64,000 nucleotides of DNA, taken from contig MU277680.1 in assembly GCA_022385805.1 (NCBI GenBank), positions 458,780-522,779 on the forward strand, given 5' to 3'. Positions 44,339-57,777 of this stretch are shown here, one piece after another (position 1 is the first letter of the stretch; the number at the start of each line of letters is the position of its first letter). This stretch comes from Pilatotrama ljubarskyi (taxonomy: Eukaryota; Basidiomycota; Agaricomycetes; Polyporales; Polyporaceae). The notes beneath the pieces are model-generated. The model did no database searches, was not told where the DNA came from, and was given only the letters and a program-made list of their open reading frames with translations. The translations under genes were made by a program, and so were the position numbers.

Positions 44339-47300
44339 ATGAATCGGCAGTCGACGATGCACCAGCAGCTCGAGTCCGTCACGGACCTCGCGACCCTCTC
44401 GCCGGTCTCGGAGGACATCATCGTGTCGTGCATCCGCGAGCGGTTCATGAACGACAACATCTACACCGCCGTCGGCACGTCCGCCCTCGTCGCGGTGAAC
44501 CCGCACAAGTACGTCCCGAGCAACTCGGACGCCGTCCTGCACAAGTATGCCGCCGAGTACCGCGACACCTCGCCCGACAAGGTCCGGCTCCCGCCGCACA
44601 TATTCCAGCTGGCCAACAATGCGTATTACCACATGCGCAGGACAGCGCAGGACCAGTCCATACTTTTCACGTACGTGCTTTTTCTTCGGTTCCATGCGGA
44701 GGTGTGTTTGGACGCTCGGGAGGGGCTTGATTGGGATGCGTCGATCAGACGCCGAGGGGACATGTTTGGGCTGGTCAACGGTTGTGCTGGGCGGGGATGA
44801 TTGCCTGGAGGCGACTCCCATCGTATGGACGACTCGGGCAGTCGAGCTGGCCTCTGTTCCAAATCGGGAGCAATAGTTCACCGCCGCTGCCCTTATTTTG
44901 GACGACGATCCCACACGCACATGTCAAACATCCTCCTGCTCCCCTGCTGTCCATGCACATCTCTGCCTGTCGTGCTCGCCTGAAAGCTTACTCATTTTTC
45001 ATGTAGCGGTGAGACCGGAAGCGGCAAGTCGGAAAACCGCAGACTCGCTATCAAGACGCTCCTCGAGCTCAGCGTCAGCCAGCCTGGCAAGAAGGGTTCG
45101 AAACTCGGCCACCAGGTCCCCGCGGCGGAGTTCGTCCTCGAGACGTTCGGCAACTCTCGCACGCTCTTCAATCCGAATGCCTCGCACTTCGGCAAGTACA
45201 CGGAGCTGCAGTTCACGGAACGGGGCCGCATCTGCGGTGTGAAGACGCTGGACTACTACCTCGAGAGGAGTCGGGTCGCGGGCGCACCGTCGGGCGAGCG
45301 CAACTTCCACATCTTCTACTACCTCGTCGCTGGCGCGTCGCCGGAGGAGCGGCAACACATGCATTTGTCGGAGAAGACGCAGTACAGGTATCTCGGCGCC
45401 AGGGTCCCGGCCGGCGGACGGGGGCCGAACAGCCAGAACGAGGATGCGGTCCGTTTCGACCAGCTCAAGGTCGCCCTCAAGAACGTCGGGTTCTCCAAGA
45501 GGCATGTCGCGCAGACGTGTCAGCTCATCGCCGCCATCCTCCATCTCGGCAACCTCGAGTTCACGATCGACCGCCATCGGAACGAGGACGCGGCGGTGGT
45601 CCGGAACCTCGACGTGCTCGAGATCGTCTCCGAGTTCCTGGGTGTCCAGTCTGCTGCGCTCGAAGCTGCCCTCTCGTACAAGACGAAGTTGGTGAAGAAG
45701 GAGCTTTGCACCGTCTTCCTCGACCCGGATGGTGCCTCCGACAACAGGGACGAGCTCGCGAAGACGCTCTACTCGCTGCTGTTCGCATGGCTGAACGAGC
45801 ACATCAATCAGCGCCTCTGTCGCGACGACTTTGCTACGTTTATCGGCCTCTTCGACCTCCCGGGCCCGCAGAATATGACCAGCCGGCCGAACTCCTTGGA
45901 CCAGTTCTGCGTGAACTTCGCGAACGAGCGCCTGCTCAACTTCATCCAGAAGAGGCTGTTCGAGGCGCACGTCCAGGAGTACAACAACGAGGGCATCTCG
46001 CGCTTCGTTCCCCACATCCCGTACTTTGACAACTCGGAGTGCCTGCGTCTGCTCCAGCACCGTCCCGGCGGCCTCATTCACATCATGGACGACCAGGCGC
46101 GGAGAATGCCCCGCAAGACCGATCACACGATGGTCGAGGCGTTCGTCAAGCGATGGGGGAACCACTCGTCGTTCAAGACGGGCGGCATGGACCGCCAGGG
46201 CTTCCCGACGTTCACGATAAACCACTACAGCGGCCCCGTCACGTACTCCGCGAATGGCTTCCTCGAGAAGAACCTGGAAGCCATCAATCCCGACTTCGTC
46301 TCACTCCTCCGCGGGACCAGCGCGGGCACGAGCGATGCTCCTGCTGCCGATGGTTCCGGCTCCATGAACCCCTTCGTCCGTGGTCTGTTCTCGGCGAAGG
46401 CGATCGCGACGCAAGCGCACCCGCGCAATGAAGACACGATCGTATCGGCGCAGCAGCCCGTCAAGCCCATGCGCGCCCCCTCGACGCGCCGCAAAAACAC
46501 CATCAAACGCATGCCGACCCTGAAGGAGGGCGAGGTCGAGGAGAAGGATCGCGAGGAGGACGAAGGGCCGTCCAGCGGCGGACCGCCGTGTGTCGCGGGC
46601 GAGTTCCGGCAGGCGCTGGACGTGCTGTTCGAAACGCTCGAGGACACGCAGTCGTGGTACGTGTTCTGCGTGAACCCGAACGACTCGCAGCTGCCGAACC
46701 AAATGGAGGGGCGCTGGGTGAAGGCGCAGGTGCGGAGTGTGGGCCTGTCGGAGATCGCGCGCCGATGCGTGAACGTGTTCGAGGCGATGATGACGCCCGA
46801 CGAGTTCACGCAGCGGTATCAGTCGTTGCTGCAGTCTGTGGGCGTCACGGAGGGCGACTCGCGGACGCAGGTGGAGCAAGCGAGGACGGCTTTGGGTCTC
46901 CAGGAGCGCGATATCGTGCTTGGCTTGTCTATGGTGAGTCACTTACCCAGCGAATGTCGAAGGTGTTGCTCATGCGTGCTGTAGGTCTTCCTCTCACAAG
47001 CGGCGTTCCACCGTCTTGAAGACGATCTGCGTTCGAAGGATACAGAGGAGCAGAAGCGGAACCGTCTACGTGACGCCGAGGCGGAAGCTGGTCTTGACCC
47101 GCGTGGGTTGGGTGACCCCTACGCTCCTTACCAGATCCCGGGCGGAGAGTCTCCGTATGCAGGAGACTTCGGCGACCCCTTCGCCACGTCCAGTCAGGCT
47201 CTCCCTCTCGTTCAACATGCCTCTCCCTTCCAGCGCGCTGACATGTACGACGACTATGACGAGCGGAAGTCATTCCGCAGTGATGACTACGACGGGCGCA

Positions 47301-50300
47301 GCGCTTACACGAGCCAGCGCGACGACGGCTCGGTCTCCAACTTCGGCACGGAATCGTACGCGCCGTCCCGCAACATGTTCCAGAACGTGGACGGGAAGGG
47401 ACTCCTCGACAAGGAGGCGCTCGCTGGGGAGATCCAGGAGGGCGAGACCACGGAGGTGCTCAAGGAGTCTTCTGCTCGTCGGAGATGGGTGTTCCTGTGC
47501 TGGATGCTCACCTGGTGGGTACCGAACTTTGCCCTCAAGTACATCGGCCGCATGAAGCGCGAGGACGTCCGCCAGGCGTGGCGCGAGAAGCTCGCGATCA
47601 ACATGATCATCTGGTTCATCTGCGCCTGCGCGGTGTTCGTCATCGCGATCATCTCGCCGCTCATCTGCCCCACGGAGCACATCTTCAACAGCCAGGAGCT
47701 CGCGCAGCACTCGTTCGAGAACAACCCGAACAACGTCTATACGTCTATCCGTGGTGAGGTCTTCGACTTGACGCGCGTCGCGGCGGATCATGTTCGCACT
47801 ATCACCGTCGTTCCCTCCAAGTCGATCCTCAAATATGGTGGTACTTCTGCGGACAACATCTTCCCGGTTCAGGTGAGCTCACGCGGTGAGGTCGTATAGA
47901 TTCATGTTGATGGTGGACACAGGTCAGCGCGCTGTGCAACGGTATCACCGGCTCGGTCAACCCGTATGTCGTTCTCAGCTCTAGCAACAACACAGACGTC
48001 AATGCGCAATACCACGACTTCCGCTCCTGGACGAACGACCCTCGGCCTGACTGGTACTTCGAGTCTATGACGCAGATGCGCTGGACGGCTCGTGTCGGCT
48101 ACGTCGCCTACAGCTCCAAGCAGCTCAAGTCCATGGCCAACTCCGGAAGCTCGGTTGGTATCTACAGGGGCTTCGTGTACGACTTCACGAACTACTTCAC
48201 CAGTGGACCTTCCGTGGCTACGCTTCCCAACAACGCTGTGGCTCCCGGTGACATCGACGTGCAGTTCATGCACCAGTCCATTCTCGACGTCTTCCGACAC
48301 AGCGCTGGCTCGGACGTGACGAAGCAGATCGACGGCCTGCCCATCGGGTCGGACGTCCTGGAGAGACAACGTGTCTGCATGCGCAACCTCTTCATGATCG
48401 GCAAGCTGGACACGCGTAACTCGCCTCAGTGCCTCTTCGCAACCTACATCCTGCTCGCTCTCTCGATCATGATGGTCAGCGTCATCGGGTTCAAGTTCAT
48501 CGCGTCGCTCAACTTTAGCGCTCCTCGCGCGCCGGAGGACCACGACAAATTCGTGATCTGCCAGGTCCCGTGTTACACGGAGGGTCATGCGTCGCTCAAG
48601 AGGACGATCGACTCGCTCGCGCAGATGAAGTACGACGACAAGCGCAAGCTGCTCTTCATCATCTGCGACGGTATGGTCGTCGGTTCCGGCAACGACCAGC
48701 CCACGCCGCGTATCGTCCTCGACGTCCTCGGCGCGAACCCCAACGTCGACGCGGAGCCGCTCAGCTTCCTCTCGCTCGGCGAGGGTGCGAAGCAGCACAA
48801 CATGGGCAAGGTCTTCTCGGGTCTGTACGAGACGGCGGGCCACGTCGTTCCCTACATCGTCGTGGTCAAGTGCGGCAAGCCTGGCGAGAAGTCCCGTCCT
48901 GGTAACCGTGGTAAGCGTGACTCGCAGATGGTCCTCATGCACTTCTTGAACAAGGTATGTGATCTCATTGCTCACGCTGGGACAGTCGCTCACATTACTT
49001 CATGCAGGTGCACTACAACTCGCCCATGAACCCGCTCGAGCTCGAGATCTACCACCAGATCAAGAATGTCATTGGTGTAAACCCGACCTTCTACGAGTAC
49101 GTTTTCATGGTTGACGCCGATACCACGGTCGCCCCGCTCTCGTTGAACCGCCTCGTCTCTGCGTAAGTGTTTTGTCACGTCTCAAATTCATTGCGTGGAG
49201 GCTGAACGTCATCATGCAGCATGATTCACGATAAGAAGCTGCTCGGTGTCTGCGGTGAGACTGAGCTGGCGAACGCCAAGCAGTCGATCATCACGATGAT
49301 GCAGGTCTACGAATACTTCATCTCCCACCACATGGCGAAGGCGTTCGAGAGTCTCTTCGGTTCCGTCACCTGTTTGCCCGGTTGTTTCACGCTCTACCGT
49401 CTCCGCACCCCGGATACCCACAAGCCTCTGTTCATCAGCAACCAGATCATCCAGGACTACTCCGAGAATCGCGTCGACACGCTACACATGAAAAATCTTC
49501 TGCATCTCGGTGAAGATCGTTATCTGACCACGCTGCTCCTCAAGCACTTCTCGAACTACAAGACGCAGTTCGTGCGGGACGCGCACGCGTACACGGTCGC
49601 CCCCGACGACTGGAAGGTTCTGCTGTCCCAGCGTCGGCGTTGGATCAACTCGACCGTGCACAACTTGGGCGAACTCGTGTTCCTGGACCAGCTCTGCGGT
49701 TTCTGCTGCTTCTCGATGCGTTTCGTCGTCATGATCGACCTCTTGTCCACCATCATTCAACCCGTCACTGTGGCCTATGTACGCATCTATTATCTTCTCG
49801 CCGCCCAGCTGTTGCTGACTTCCTGCAGATTATCTACCTCATCTACCTCGCGGCAGGCGTGCACGCCAACATCCCGATCCTGTCCATCATCCTGATCGCT
49901 GCCGTGTACGGTCTACAGGCGTTGGTGTTCGTCCTTCGGCGGAAGTGGGACATGGTCGGGTGGATGATCTTCTATATCCTCGCCATTCCCGTCTTCTCGT
50001 TCTTCTTGCCGTTGTACTCCTTCTGGAGGATGGATGACTTCTCCTGGGGTCAGACGCGTATCGTCTTGGGAGAGGCGGGCAAGAAGATTGTGGTTCACGT
50101 AAGTTCTCCGACTGTTCCTTGTGGTCATTGCGCTGACGTTCTTGCTAGGACGAGGGCAAGTTCGATCCTCGGTCTATCCCCCTCAAGTCTTGGAATGACT
50201 ACGTAAGTGGATGGTTGGGTCTTCCTGACGCGCACAGCGCTGATATCTTTCGCGCTTATAGGAGAATGAGCTTTGGGACAAGGAATCCAATCACAGTATT

Positions 50301-50783
50301 GGCTCATGGGTCCCACCGACCAAGATGCGCAACGATGGTTATGCCGAATCTGCCACCGCATCCATCTACGGCCGCGAGACTTTCTACGAGCCCGCGATGT
50401 CGCGCGCGTACTCTCCGGCACCTTCACAAGTACAGATGATGTACCCTCCACCAGGTTATCAGTCGGGTCGCAACACTCCGCTGTCCCACGTCATGATGCC
50501 TGGCGTCCTGCACCAGCCGACGCCTTCTCGTCCGGCGAGCAACTACCTTGACGTCCAGATCCCAGCGACGCGGAGTCCGGAGGACCAGGACTTCATGGGC
50601 GGGCCTTCGGATGCGGAGATCGAGCGCGCTGTAGAAGAGCACCTGCGAAACGCCGACCTGACGACGGTCACCAAAAGGGAGATCCGCCGACGACTCGAGG
50701 AGCAGTTCGGCATGGATTTGTCGGCACGAAAGCGGGTCATCAACGACGCCATCGACCGTGTGCTCCTCGCGCGTGCAGGCTGA
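44339..50783 (+). CDS. Chitin synthase with N-terminal myosin motor domain (class V type)
   Basis: Polymerises N-acetylglucosamine from UDP-GlcNAc into chitin at the plasma membrane of growing tips. Nine exons (44339-44670, 45007-46933, 46985-47872, 47923-48954, 49008-49162, 49220-49778, 49829-50098, 50149-50202, 50262-50783) give 1,912 aa. The motor-like domain (residues 1 to about 780) has the P-loop GETGSGKS at 112-119, a switch I-like '[13 protein letters not shown]' and a switch II region '[11 protein letters not shown]' near 395. After an acidic/Tyr-rich linker come membrane helices ('[20 protein letters not shown]'), a cytochrome b5-like segment ('[16 protein letters not shown]', about 1000), another helix, then the GT2 catalytic domain from about 1257 with '[10 protein letters not shown]' (about 1428), '[13 protein letters not shown]' and the product-binding '[14 protein letters not shown]' (about 1582). 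C-terminal helices and a DEK_C-like domain ('[20 protein letters not shown]') finish it. The first intron is unusually long (336 bp). Confidence 0.95.
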
Positions 50784-51804
50784 TCAAGCTTCAAGTCTTG
50801 CATGTCATGCACATTGTCTCGTACCGTGGGTGCCGCTCATGGGCCGGACGGTCGCGGACAGACGCTGCTATTCACGCCCCGCCACGTCTTCGTACATTTT
50901 CACTCTACTATCGTTTTTCAGGATTCCATCGCAGTACGGACCTCTCGGACCTTCGTCGACGTATCTGGCATTCTCTCCCTCGTATAATCCCCAGTCACCA
51001 TCGCCGCCGTCGGCCTCACCATCATCACACCTCACATGTACTTTGCTACGCGTATTACCTATAGTAGAGCATGTTCGCGCCGCGGCCCGGACGGACGTCA
51101 ATCTCAGTCTAAACTTCTAACCATCGACTCTGCCAGATGGAGACCGCCTATATGCATGTCCCTCCGCTGTGGATAATCAAGCGGCAAATCCTAGTATGGT
51201 ACAAGGGCCGGCCGTCGCTACGCTCCCGCTTCACGGCCCTCCGCCAAGTCTGCAAAAATTGAGGTCGGAGGCTTCAAGCTTCATGCCTTGGTCCAAGTGC
51301 TTGCTCTCCTGTTATAAGAGAGCCACTGAAGGCTACGGCGGGGACAGGGGTATGGACCTACGGCTCGAGATCCAAACGAAGCCGGGAGGAATTGTAATAG
51401 CACGATGAATACCGGGATAGCTTTGAACACGTTCATTGAGCATCCGCCAAGGGATGTAGAATGGGCCTCCTCCCCATAAGGGGTGCATGGAACGCTGGTA
51501 TTATGATCTGATCGTAGATGGTATGTGATACCATGCGTAGGTATCGAGGTGAGAACAGAGCGACGGATCGATGAGAGTGCAAACGAGAGAGCGAGGTACG
51601 GCAATATAGAGTACAGGACAATTATAGCACAGAGGAGAGAGGAGCGGATCCATGGGAAACCAAAGCGGGCAGGGCAGAGTCCTGTGCGACCGGTAAGACG
51701 GCTCGCGCATGAGCCGGCTGATCGACCAAGTAAAGAACGGCAGCGTGAGGCAGCCCATACCCCGGTGACGGGCATGTGTGACTTGCGGAGTGCATCGTAG
51801 CGGC
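50784..51804. other. Convergent 3' spacer, chitin synthase / FunK1
   Basis: About 1 kb between two stop codons that face each other. No domain-bearing ORF. The left 330 bp are pyrimidine-rich and probably the 3' untranslated region of the chitin synthase transcript. No repeat was recognised. Confidence 0.4.
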
Positions 51805-54473
51805 CTAGGTCTCCTCCGTGTAAGAGCCGTTCTTGAGGACCTCGGGTGGATCGACAATCTGTCGACTGAGCCGCGTGGATCGCCGGACGACGAACCTCGA
51901 GTCCGGCTCGGCCTCCCGACGTCGTTTCTCACCGCGACTCCCCGTCTCTTCCTGGGTAGTCTCTCCTTGCTTGCCGCGGTTGATGACAGGGGGAATGTCG
52001 TCCTCTACCGCCCTGAGGAGACCGGGAGTAAGGGGAATGGGATCGTCGCGATGGTCGAACAGGTACTGCAGAATGAGGCGCTGCATCGCTTCGTGTAGAT
52101 GGTCGTCATGAGGAGGTGGGGGATCCATGAGAGGATACGCTGGAGTGACGTGCTCGCGAATGTCATCAAGAAGATGCGCGACAGGGCCCATAAGGTCAGG
52201 GAAGGCACCTAGGAACTCCGCCCGCAATCCGGCCATGACCTGAACCCTGTTGTCGCCGCTGGAACGATCCATGGGAATGGTGTGCTCGCGAAGCACTGTC
52301 CATGCCTTCTCCAACTGCCTCTTCCGGGCGGGGTCCTCCTGATATCCTTTGGGAAGGACACGGAGGAGGACAGAGTACATGGTCCAAAAGATAGACTCCG
52401 CGTCGTATTCCCATCGATGATAGAAGGTGGTCGTCATCGCGCGCTCCTCCAGCTCGCTCCGGGGACACTTCGGAGGGGATCCGCCGTGAATGGTACCGTC
52501 ATTGTCGTTGTAGCTCTGGTATCGCTTTTCCCCGTGCAGGGCGATGTAACTGGCTTTGGCTTTACCCGTGAGTTCTGGCATGGGATGCTCGTAAACCATT
52601 TCACTAAACGATGTGCACAGCTTGCCGCAAGAGACCGCCCGAGCGATATACATTGGCGTGCCCTGGTAGGGAAGTTAGACAACCTATACTTGGAAGTACG
52701 GACAACAACATACTGTGCGGCGTGTCAATTCTTTGGACGTTGCATCCGCCTTTGCGCTCAGCAGTAGCGCGGAGTTATCGAAATCAATCAGGAGGCAGCG
52801 AGCCTTCTGCTCCTCTGGCGATCTGTAGATTGTGTAATTCGTTAAAGCACTGTCAATCAGTTGAGGTCGTACTTACCGGCGCTTGCCCTCGAGGATATCA
52901 TCGATCAGCGGTGGGAAGCCTTCGACGTATCGTTCCTTAGTGCATGCAACCGCGGTTGGATACATGAGAAGGTTGTAGATGCTCATGTCACGATGCAGAA
53001 CATGGCGGTCGCGGGCGAGGGTTCGATGGACTGCGTAAAGATTAGTTATGTAGCGCGAAGTGGACCCAAGCATCGTAGTTTGCCTACCTTCCAGGGCATC
53101 ATATACAGCCATCAAGATGTCGTTGACCGTCTCGGCATTCTCGAGGTCCGACCCCACGTCTGCGAGCACGATGCGACGCTTCTTCCTTGTGAGCGACCCA
53201 TCGCTACTTGTGAGGACGATCTCCTGGTTTCCCGTGCTAACAGTCTCCTGGCTGATATAGCGGACCACTCCAGGAATAAATCCCTCGGCATGGACCTGCT
53301 TGATGACCTCCGCCTCCTCGTAACGGCTGAGGGTATCGACGTAGGATTCTTTGATCATGACAGTGAGGCCAGCGTCCGTCTTGACTCGAAAGACCGTAGT
53401 TCGCCTTCCCCATGGGTTGCCTATAAAGGCAATCGTAGCGTTGTCGTAGCGTCCACTTCGAGTGACGACACTCCATGTGGGTTCGCCCAGTATGCGGTTA
53501 ACCGGCTCCTTCCAGGTGAGCGTACGATCGTAGAGGATGTGGCCGTCCGGAGGGTCATAAAGCGAATACACATACGCGCACAAAGCCTTCAGGTCCGTCC
53601 ATTGCGTATAGTTGGAGGCCTCCACCCCGACAGGGGAAGAGTAGACGACTTGGAAGTGTTGAGGCTTGATGCTCAGGCAGTAGAAGCCTGGTCTATCTGG
53701 CCGCGCTTGCTGGACATTGAACGCGTACCGGGTAGCCTGCGCCTGCCCGTCTTCACCGTAGATAGCCTTGGCCTCCACGACCGTCTCGACACGATGGTAG
53801 GGTACTCCGCGGTACGTCCCGTCGTTGAGCCTCTCGTAACCGCCGGGCCTCTCGATAACTCCGACGATGTCCGGCTTGTCGTCCAGACGGCCTAGAGGGA
53901 AATGTGCCAGAGCGCGGCGGTGATGGTCGAGGAAGACGATCTCCCTCTCCGGCAGCTCAAGCTGATCCTTCTCCCTGCGCGACTTGAGAGAGTCTAAAGG
54001 CGTACTTAGCATACCGCTACATTCTGAGGGCAGCTGCATACCGTAGATTGTCTTGCTTATGCGGCTCAGTAACTGGGACACAGGCTCGTAGAGCGACTGC
54101 TCCTTAGTGGTGACCTTCATGATATCATCCACCCAGCCCTCCACCTTGGTGTCCTTCTCGATCTTCTTCAGAAGTTTCTCCGGGCAGGGCTCGAGATGCT
54201 CCCGAAAGGACGAGGGCCCGGGTACGGATGTGCAAGCCGTTCTACAGCTTTCTGAGTCTGATTATGAGCGGTGAAGCCAGCGCGATTGATAGGAGAAGGA
54301 ACGTGGAGGAGAGCGAGCGTACCAGTGCCCAACTTAGGTCCAGACGATTCCTGCGCGATAGCGCCGGACGCGTCCGGCTGTGCAGCAGGAGGAGGAGTAC
54401 GCGGACGTTCGCTCGAGAGCATCGCGCCGGGACTGCAGCCTTCAAGTTGTGAGCTTGCAATCACAACTGCCAT
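51805..54473 (-). CDS. FunK1 family fungal-type protein kinase
   Basis: Serine/threonine kinase-like protein of the FunK1 family, expanded in mushroom-forming fungi, with no established substrate. The first exon probably begins at 54,473 (MAVVIASSQLEGCSPG; alternatively the Met at 54,422, MLSSERPRTPPPAAQ) and is joined through an intron with a GTACGC donor and a CTCAG acceptor (about 54,328 to 54,258) to 'SCRTACTSVPGPSSFREHLE'. The family N-terminal region follows. Kinase-like blocks are 'VMIKESY' (Lys of the ATP site), 'HVLHRDMSIYNLLM' (catalytic loop HRDxxxxN) and 'CLLIDFDNSALL' near 52,785 (DFD in place of DFG, usual in this family). After 'MYIARAVSCGK' the last ~270 residues include 'FYHRWEYDAESIFWTMYSVL' and a basic tail 'SRGEKRRREAEPDSRFV'. 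At least three introns; those between about 52,650 and 52,875 are approximate. Confidence 0.88.
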
Positions 54474-57400
54474 TGCAGTGAGGTTCTTATATCGTGGAGC
54501 TTGGCTATGGCTAAGCAGGCAGAGTCTATGCGGTGTGCAAGTTCATGTAGAGGAACGAGGGTGGGCGAGGGCCGAGTTGAGGATGACTATTGTTCAGTTT
54601 AGCCACCGTAACGGTTGTGCGCAAGCGCCCCCGGGCCCGACCGCCTGCCCTTTCTTTGTGTGACGCCTGTCACTGCGCATCCACCACTATTCACCAGCCT
54701 GATGGAATTCCTGCTGGACGGCGTACCCTGACTCGCGCGGATGTCACGGGGCGAGGGGCGTGGACCTCGAGGAATCGGACCTGTAACTGCCGGATAAGCA
54801 GGCAGGCAGCTTCACGACCGCCGTCTCGAAGCGTGAGCAGGCTCTGGTCCCGAGCCCTTGTCATCTCCTACTACACGTACGTGAGACGAGATTGCGACTG
54901 CAACAGGAAAAGCGGGAGCCTGCGTGATGATCACGTACGGAATCCTGGAAGCTACCGTACGCGTATCTGGGGGTGTCCACTTTCCGGGAGAGTTGTACAC
55001 GATGCTCTCGGGTCGTCGCACCTAAGCTTCCCTTGCGTGCATGGTGCAACGTTCGGAGCCTCGATTATCGCCATACGGGGGTGCGTAGACTACGAAGACG
55101 CTCGCCACAGGGTAGCGGTTCGTTCCGGGAGAAGCATAGAGCAAAGCTGGGAGGGTCCGCTGACCTTGGCTTGTGATTCCACCGGGGACGCCTTCACAAT
55201 CATGCGCAGACGCGGAAGAGCTGCCAAGAGATATACAGGACTGTAGTCGCTCACTGATTCGGAAGTCCTAGGAAGAGCAGGATACGTCGTTAGGATCGGA
55301 CGCTGACCCGGTCCCGGAGTCGACGGTACCGCAGGTTGAAGATGAATGCCTCGCGGATCGTCGCGCCTCCGACCTCTGGGGTTGTTGAGCCCCGAAACAC
55401 TGGGCCGGACACGCCGCTCACTGCATGCGGTCAGAGGGAACTGTCAATGCTGGCAAGCATGGAAGGTCGTACCCATGGGACACATGTCTCCCAGCGCACG
55501 ACGCGCGCGTCAGCGACGGTCGCATACACGGACGCCGGACTGTCATCTCTGCTCTGTCTCCCCGGAGAGCTTGTTCATCGTGTTTAAGAAGACGCCCCGG
55601 CGCGTCACCGACTGTGGTGGCGGATCCCGAGCGCTGGCCATACAGAGGAGTCGTACCACTCCACTCACGAGAAACCCTGGCGGGGAATATGGGGTTGATG
55701 GAGGCGGTGTTGTTCGTGTTCCGCAGTCGCCCGCTACAGTACTTACTGGGCAAATCATATGGAGTAGAAGGCGTACTGACTGCTCTCCGAGCGATTTAAG
55801 TGTCTGAGCATGTGTGACATGGTTCCTGGCGGCACTGCAGGTGAATATGGTTTCGCCCCTGCCAGCCTGTGACCGGTGGCTTTCAACCTCGACTCTCGAG
55901 CCTCGATCATGAGTATGACCGTGCTACGTCGTCGATAGTGGCCCGTACTAGAAAAGCACTAACAGCACCACGAGTCGGGATTGATGAAGGTACCTGGAAC
56001 TGCAGTGAGACCGGTGAAACGAAGCAAAGCCGCAGAGCAGCCACCAAGGACACGTACCAATTACTCACCGCCAGCCTTCAGGTTTCGTATGTACCGAGTA
56101 CTGAGAACTCAGCATGCTGTAGATGACCGCAGCCCCCGGCTCACGGTGCCTTGTCCCGATGAGTCACCAATGGGTCGTTCCTGTAACATGCCAAATTATA
56201 TGGTCGCAGCAGCGGTAATAGTGATGTTGATCCTCAAAATCGTCAAGGGGCCGGTGAGGCGACGGAGGCGTGTCAGCGCAGATGCGATTGGAGAGTCACG
56301 GCGGCAGCCCTCTGAAAGACACGCGTACGCGGTCATGGGCGCTCCGGAAGTAGGCCAGGCCTGAGTAACGATGAGCGCTTTCTGTTGTGATTTCCTTCAC
56401 CGATGCCTGGAGTACCATGGCCCATGAGCTCCTCTCGAACTCTCCTGTAACTCGAGGGGTGGCTCAGGCTGTATTCCGTGCACGGTAACTCCGAGCTCGG
56501 GCTCTGACCAACGCTCGAAGTGAGGATAGCGACAGCCCTGAGCGTAGCGGTGCCGAATCTGGCGATGGGCTTGTGTGTCCCCCCGGCTGACGGCACCCCG
56601 AGTCCGATCCATCTCTCGCCCTCCCCGATCTCGATCACCCAAACCGTTTGAATCTGACAGCGACCGTCCAGCTAGGCCCGCGCCAAGCCCTCCAAGGACG
56701 CGCTGCGCACCGACCGGTCTTTCGCACTCTTTCTTGCATTCTCTATAGAGGACTGGCTGTGGCGCACTCGAGGGTTAGTCGACAGGACGCGTCATGACGC
56801 TGCGGGAGGGCGCATCCGCGCTGGGACGGATTGTGCCGCTGTGAGTAATTATCACGGATTGCGTGGGATGTAGTATCATTTCGATGGGGTGTACGCGTTG
56901 ATGGTTTCGGAGGGCGTGTATTCAGATTGCGTTACGTTGGAGGCTCTTGGGACGTCGGCCTGATGGACGTTCTCATTGGAGCACTGCAAGTCACGGATCC
57001 TTCGTTCCATCGAGGTTCTGACGATTTTGTGGAGAGTACGCCTGGTCATTCGCCACAAAGTGTTAGGAGTTGCTGGCCGCGGTAGAAAGGTTGGTAAAAA
57101 GGCAGGAACGATCACAAATTGAAGTGGACCGGATATGCAAACCCGGTCATACTGCTGACGCGAACGGCTTGAGCCCGACAATCTCGGAGATGATCTGCAG
57201 AGGCAATCTGGGAGGCAGCTGACCGTCCTGCGAATGTTCTGACAATCTCTCGTGCTTCCGAGCAGATTCGTACGCTCTTCGGACTGCAGACGGCGCCGTT
57301 GGACGATAGCGAATGATGCGAGATCACCTCCGTCTGCGCGCTGGGATGGCTGCCGGGGCGGTTGCGGAGGAGTGGTTGGGGGCCGCGGTCAGCACTGCAC

Positions 57401-57777
57401 GTAAGCGGACCAAGGCCCCCGGCATCACATGCGATCAGCAGCATTGACGAGGGCGGATGGCGTAAGAGCACTCGCCCTGCGGTGGATCGAACGCCAACGA
57501 ACCGCTCCCTCTGCCCAGAAAATAATAAAATGCATCCAATCCTCCGCGCTCAGATCTGCTTATGTTGCCGGACGTGTTATCCGCCCAGCTACTGACGAGT
57601 GCCGTGCCTCGACAACACCCGACGACCGCTCCCGGCGGCTGCCCAGTCCTCCCTCCACCTGTAATTCCGCACACATATATACCCTCCCGCCGTCAGCCTC
57701 CGTTCGCGTGCCACTCTACTTAGCCCCATCTAATCCGCCCTCTCTCCCGCTCCCCGCCCCCGCCCCCCCTCCATCCT
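54474..57777. other. 3.3-kb region without a recognisable gene
   Basis: The largest gap in the window. Frames up to about 220 codons exist on both strands, but none shows domain motifs, sensible codon use or plausible introns, and they overlap each other. No terminal repeats, poly-A tail, target duplication or tRNA-like fold was recognised. The last 130 bp before the PDR start contain a TATATA run near 57,676 and a C/T-rich leader. Confidence 0.45.
57670..57777 (+). promoter_or_regulatory. Likely core promoter and leader of the PDR transporter
   Basis: A TATATA element (acacatatatacc, about 57,672-57,684) sits about 100 bp before the start codon. It is followed by a long pyrimidine-rich tract (ccctctctcccgctccccgc and on), a pattern common at transcription starts of highly expressed fungal genes. 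The exact start of transcription is not visible. Confidence 0.5.

Noticed and set aside
44999..46225. 408-codon open frame on the minus strand across the chitin synthase motor
   Set aside because: It is the antisense shadow of a GC-rich exon whose sense strand encodes a clear myosin-like domain. GC-ending codons remove stops on the opposite strand. It shows no domain motif.
47902..48993. 363-codon antisense frame opposite the chitin synthase catalytic region
   Set aside because: Asp/Glu/His/Arg-rich antisense product of the GT2 exon, without start context or domain.
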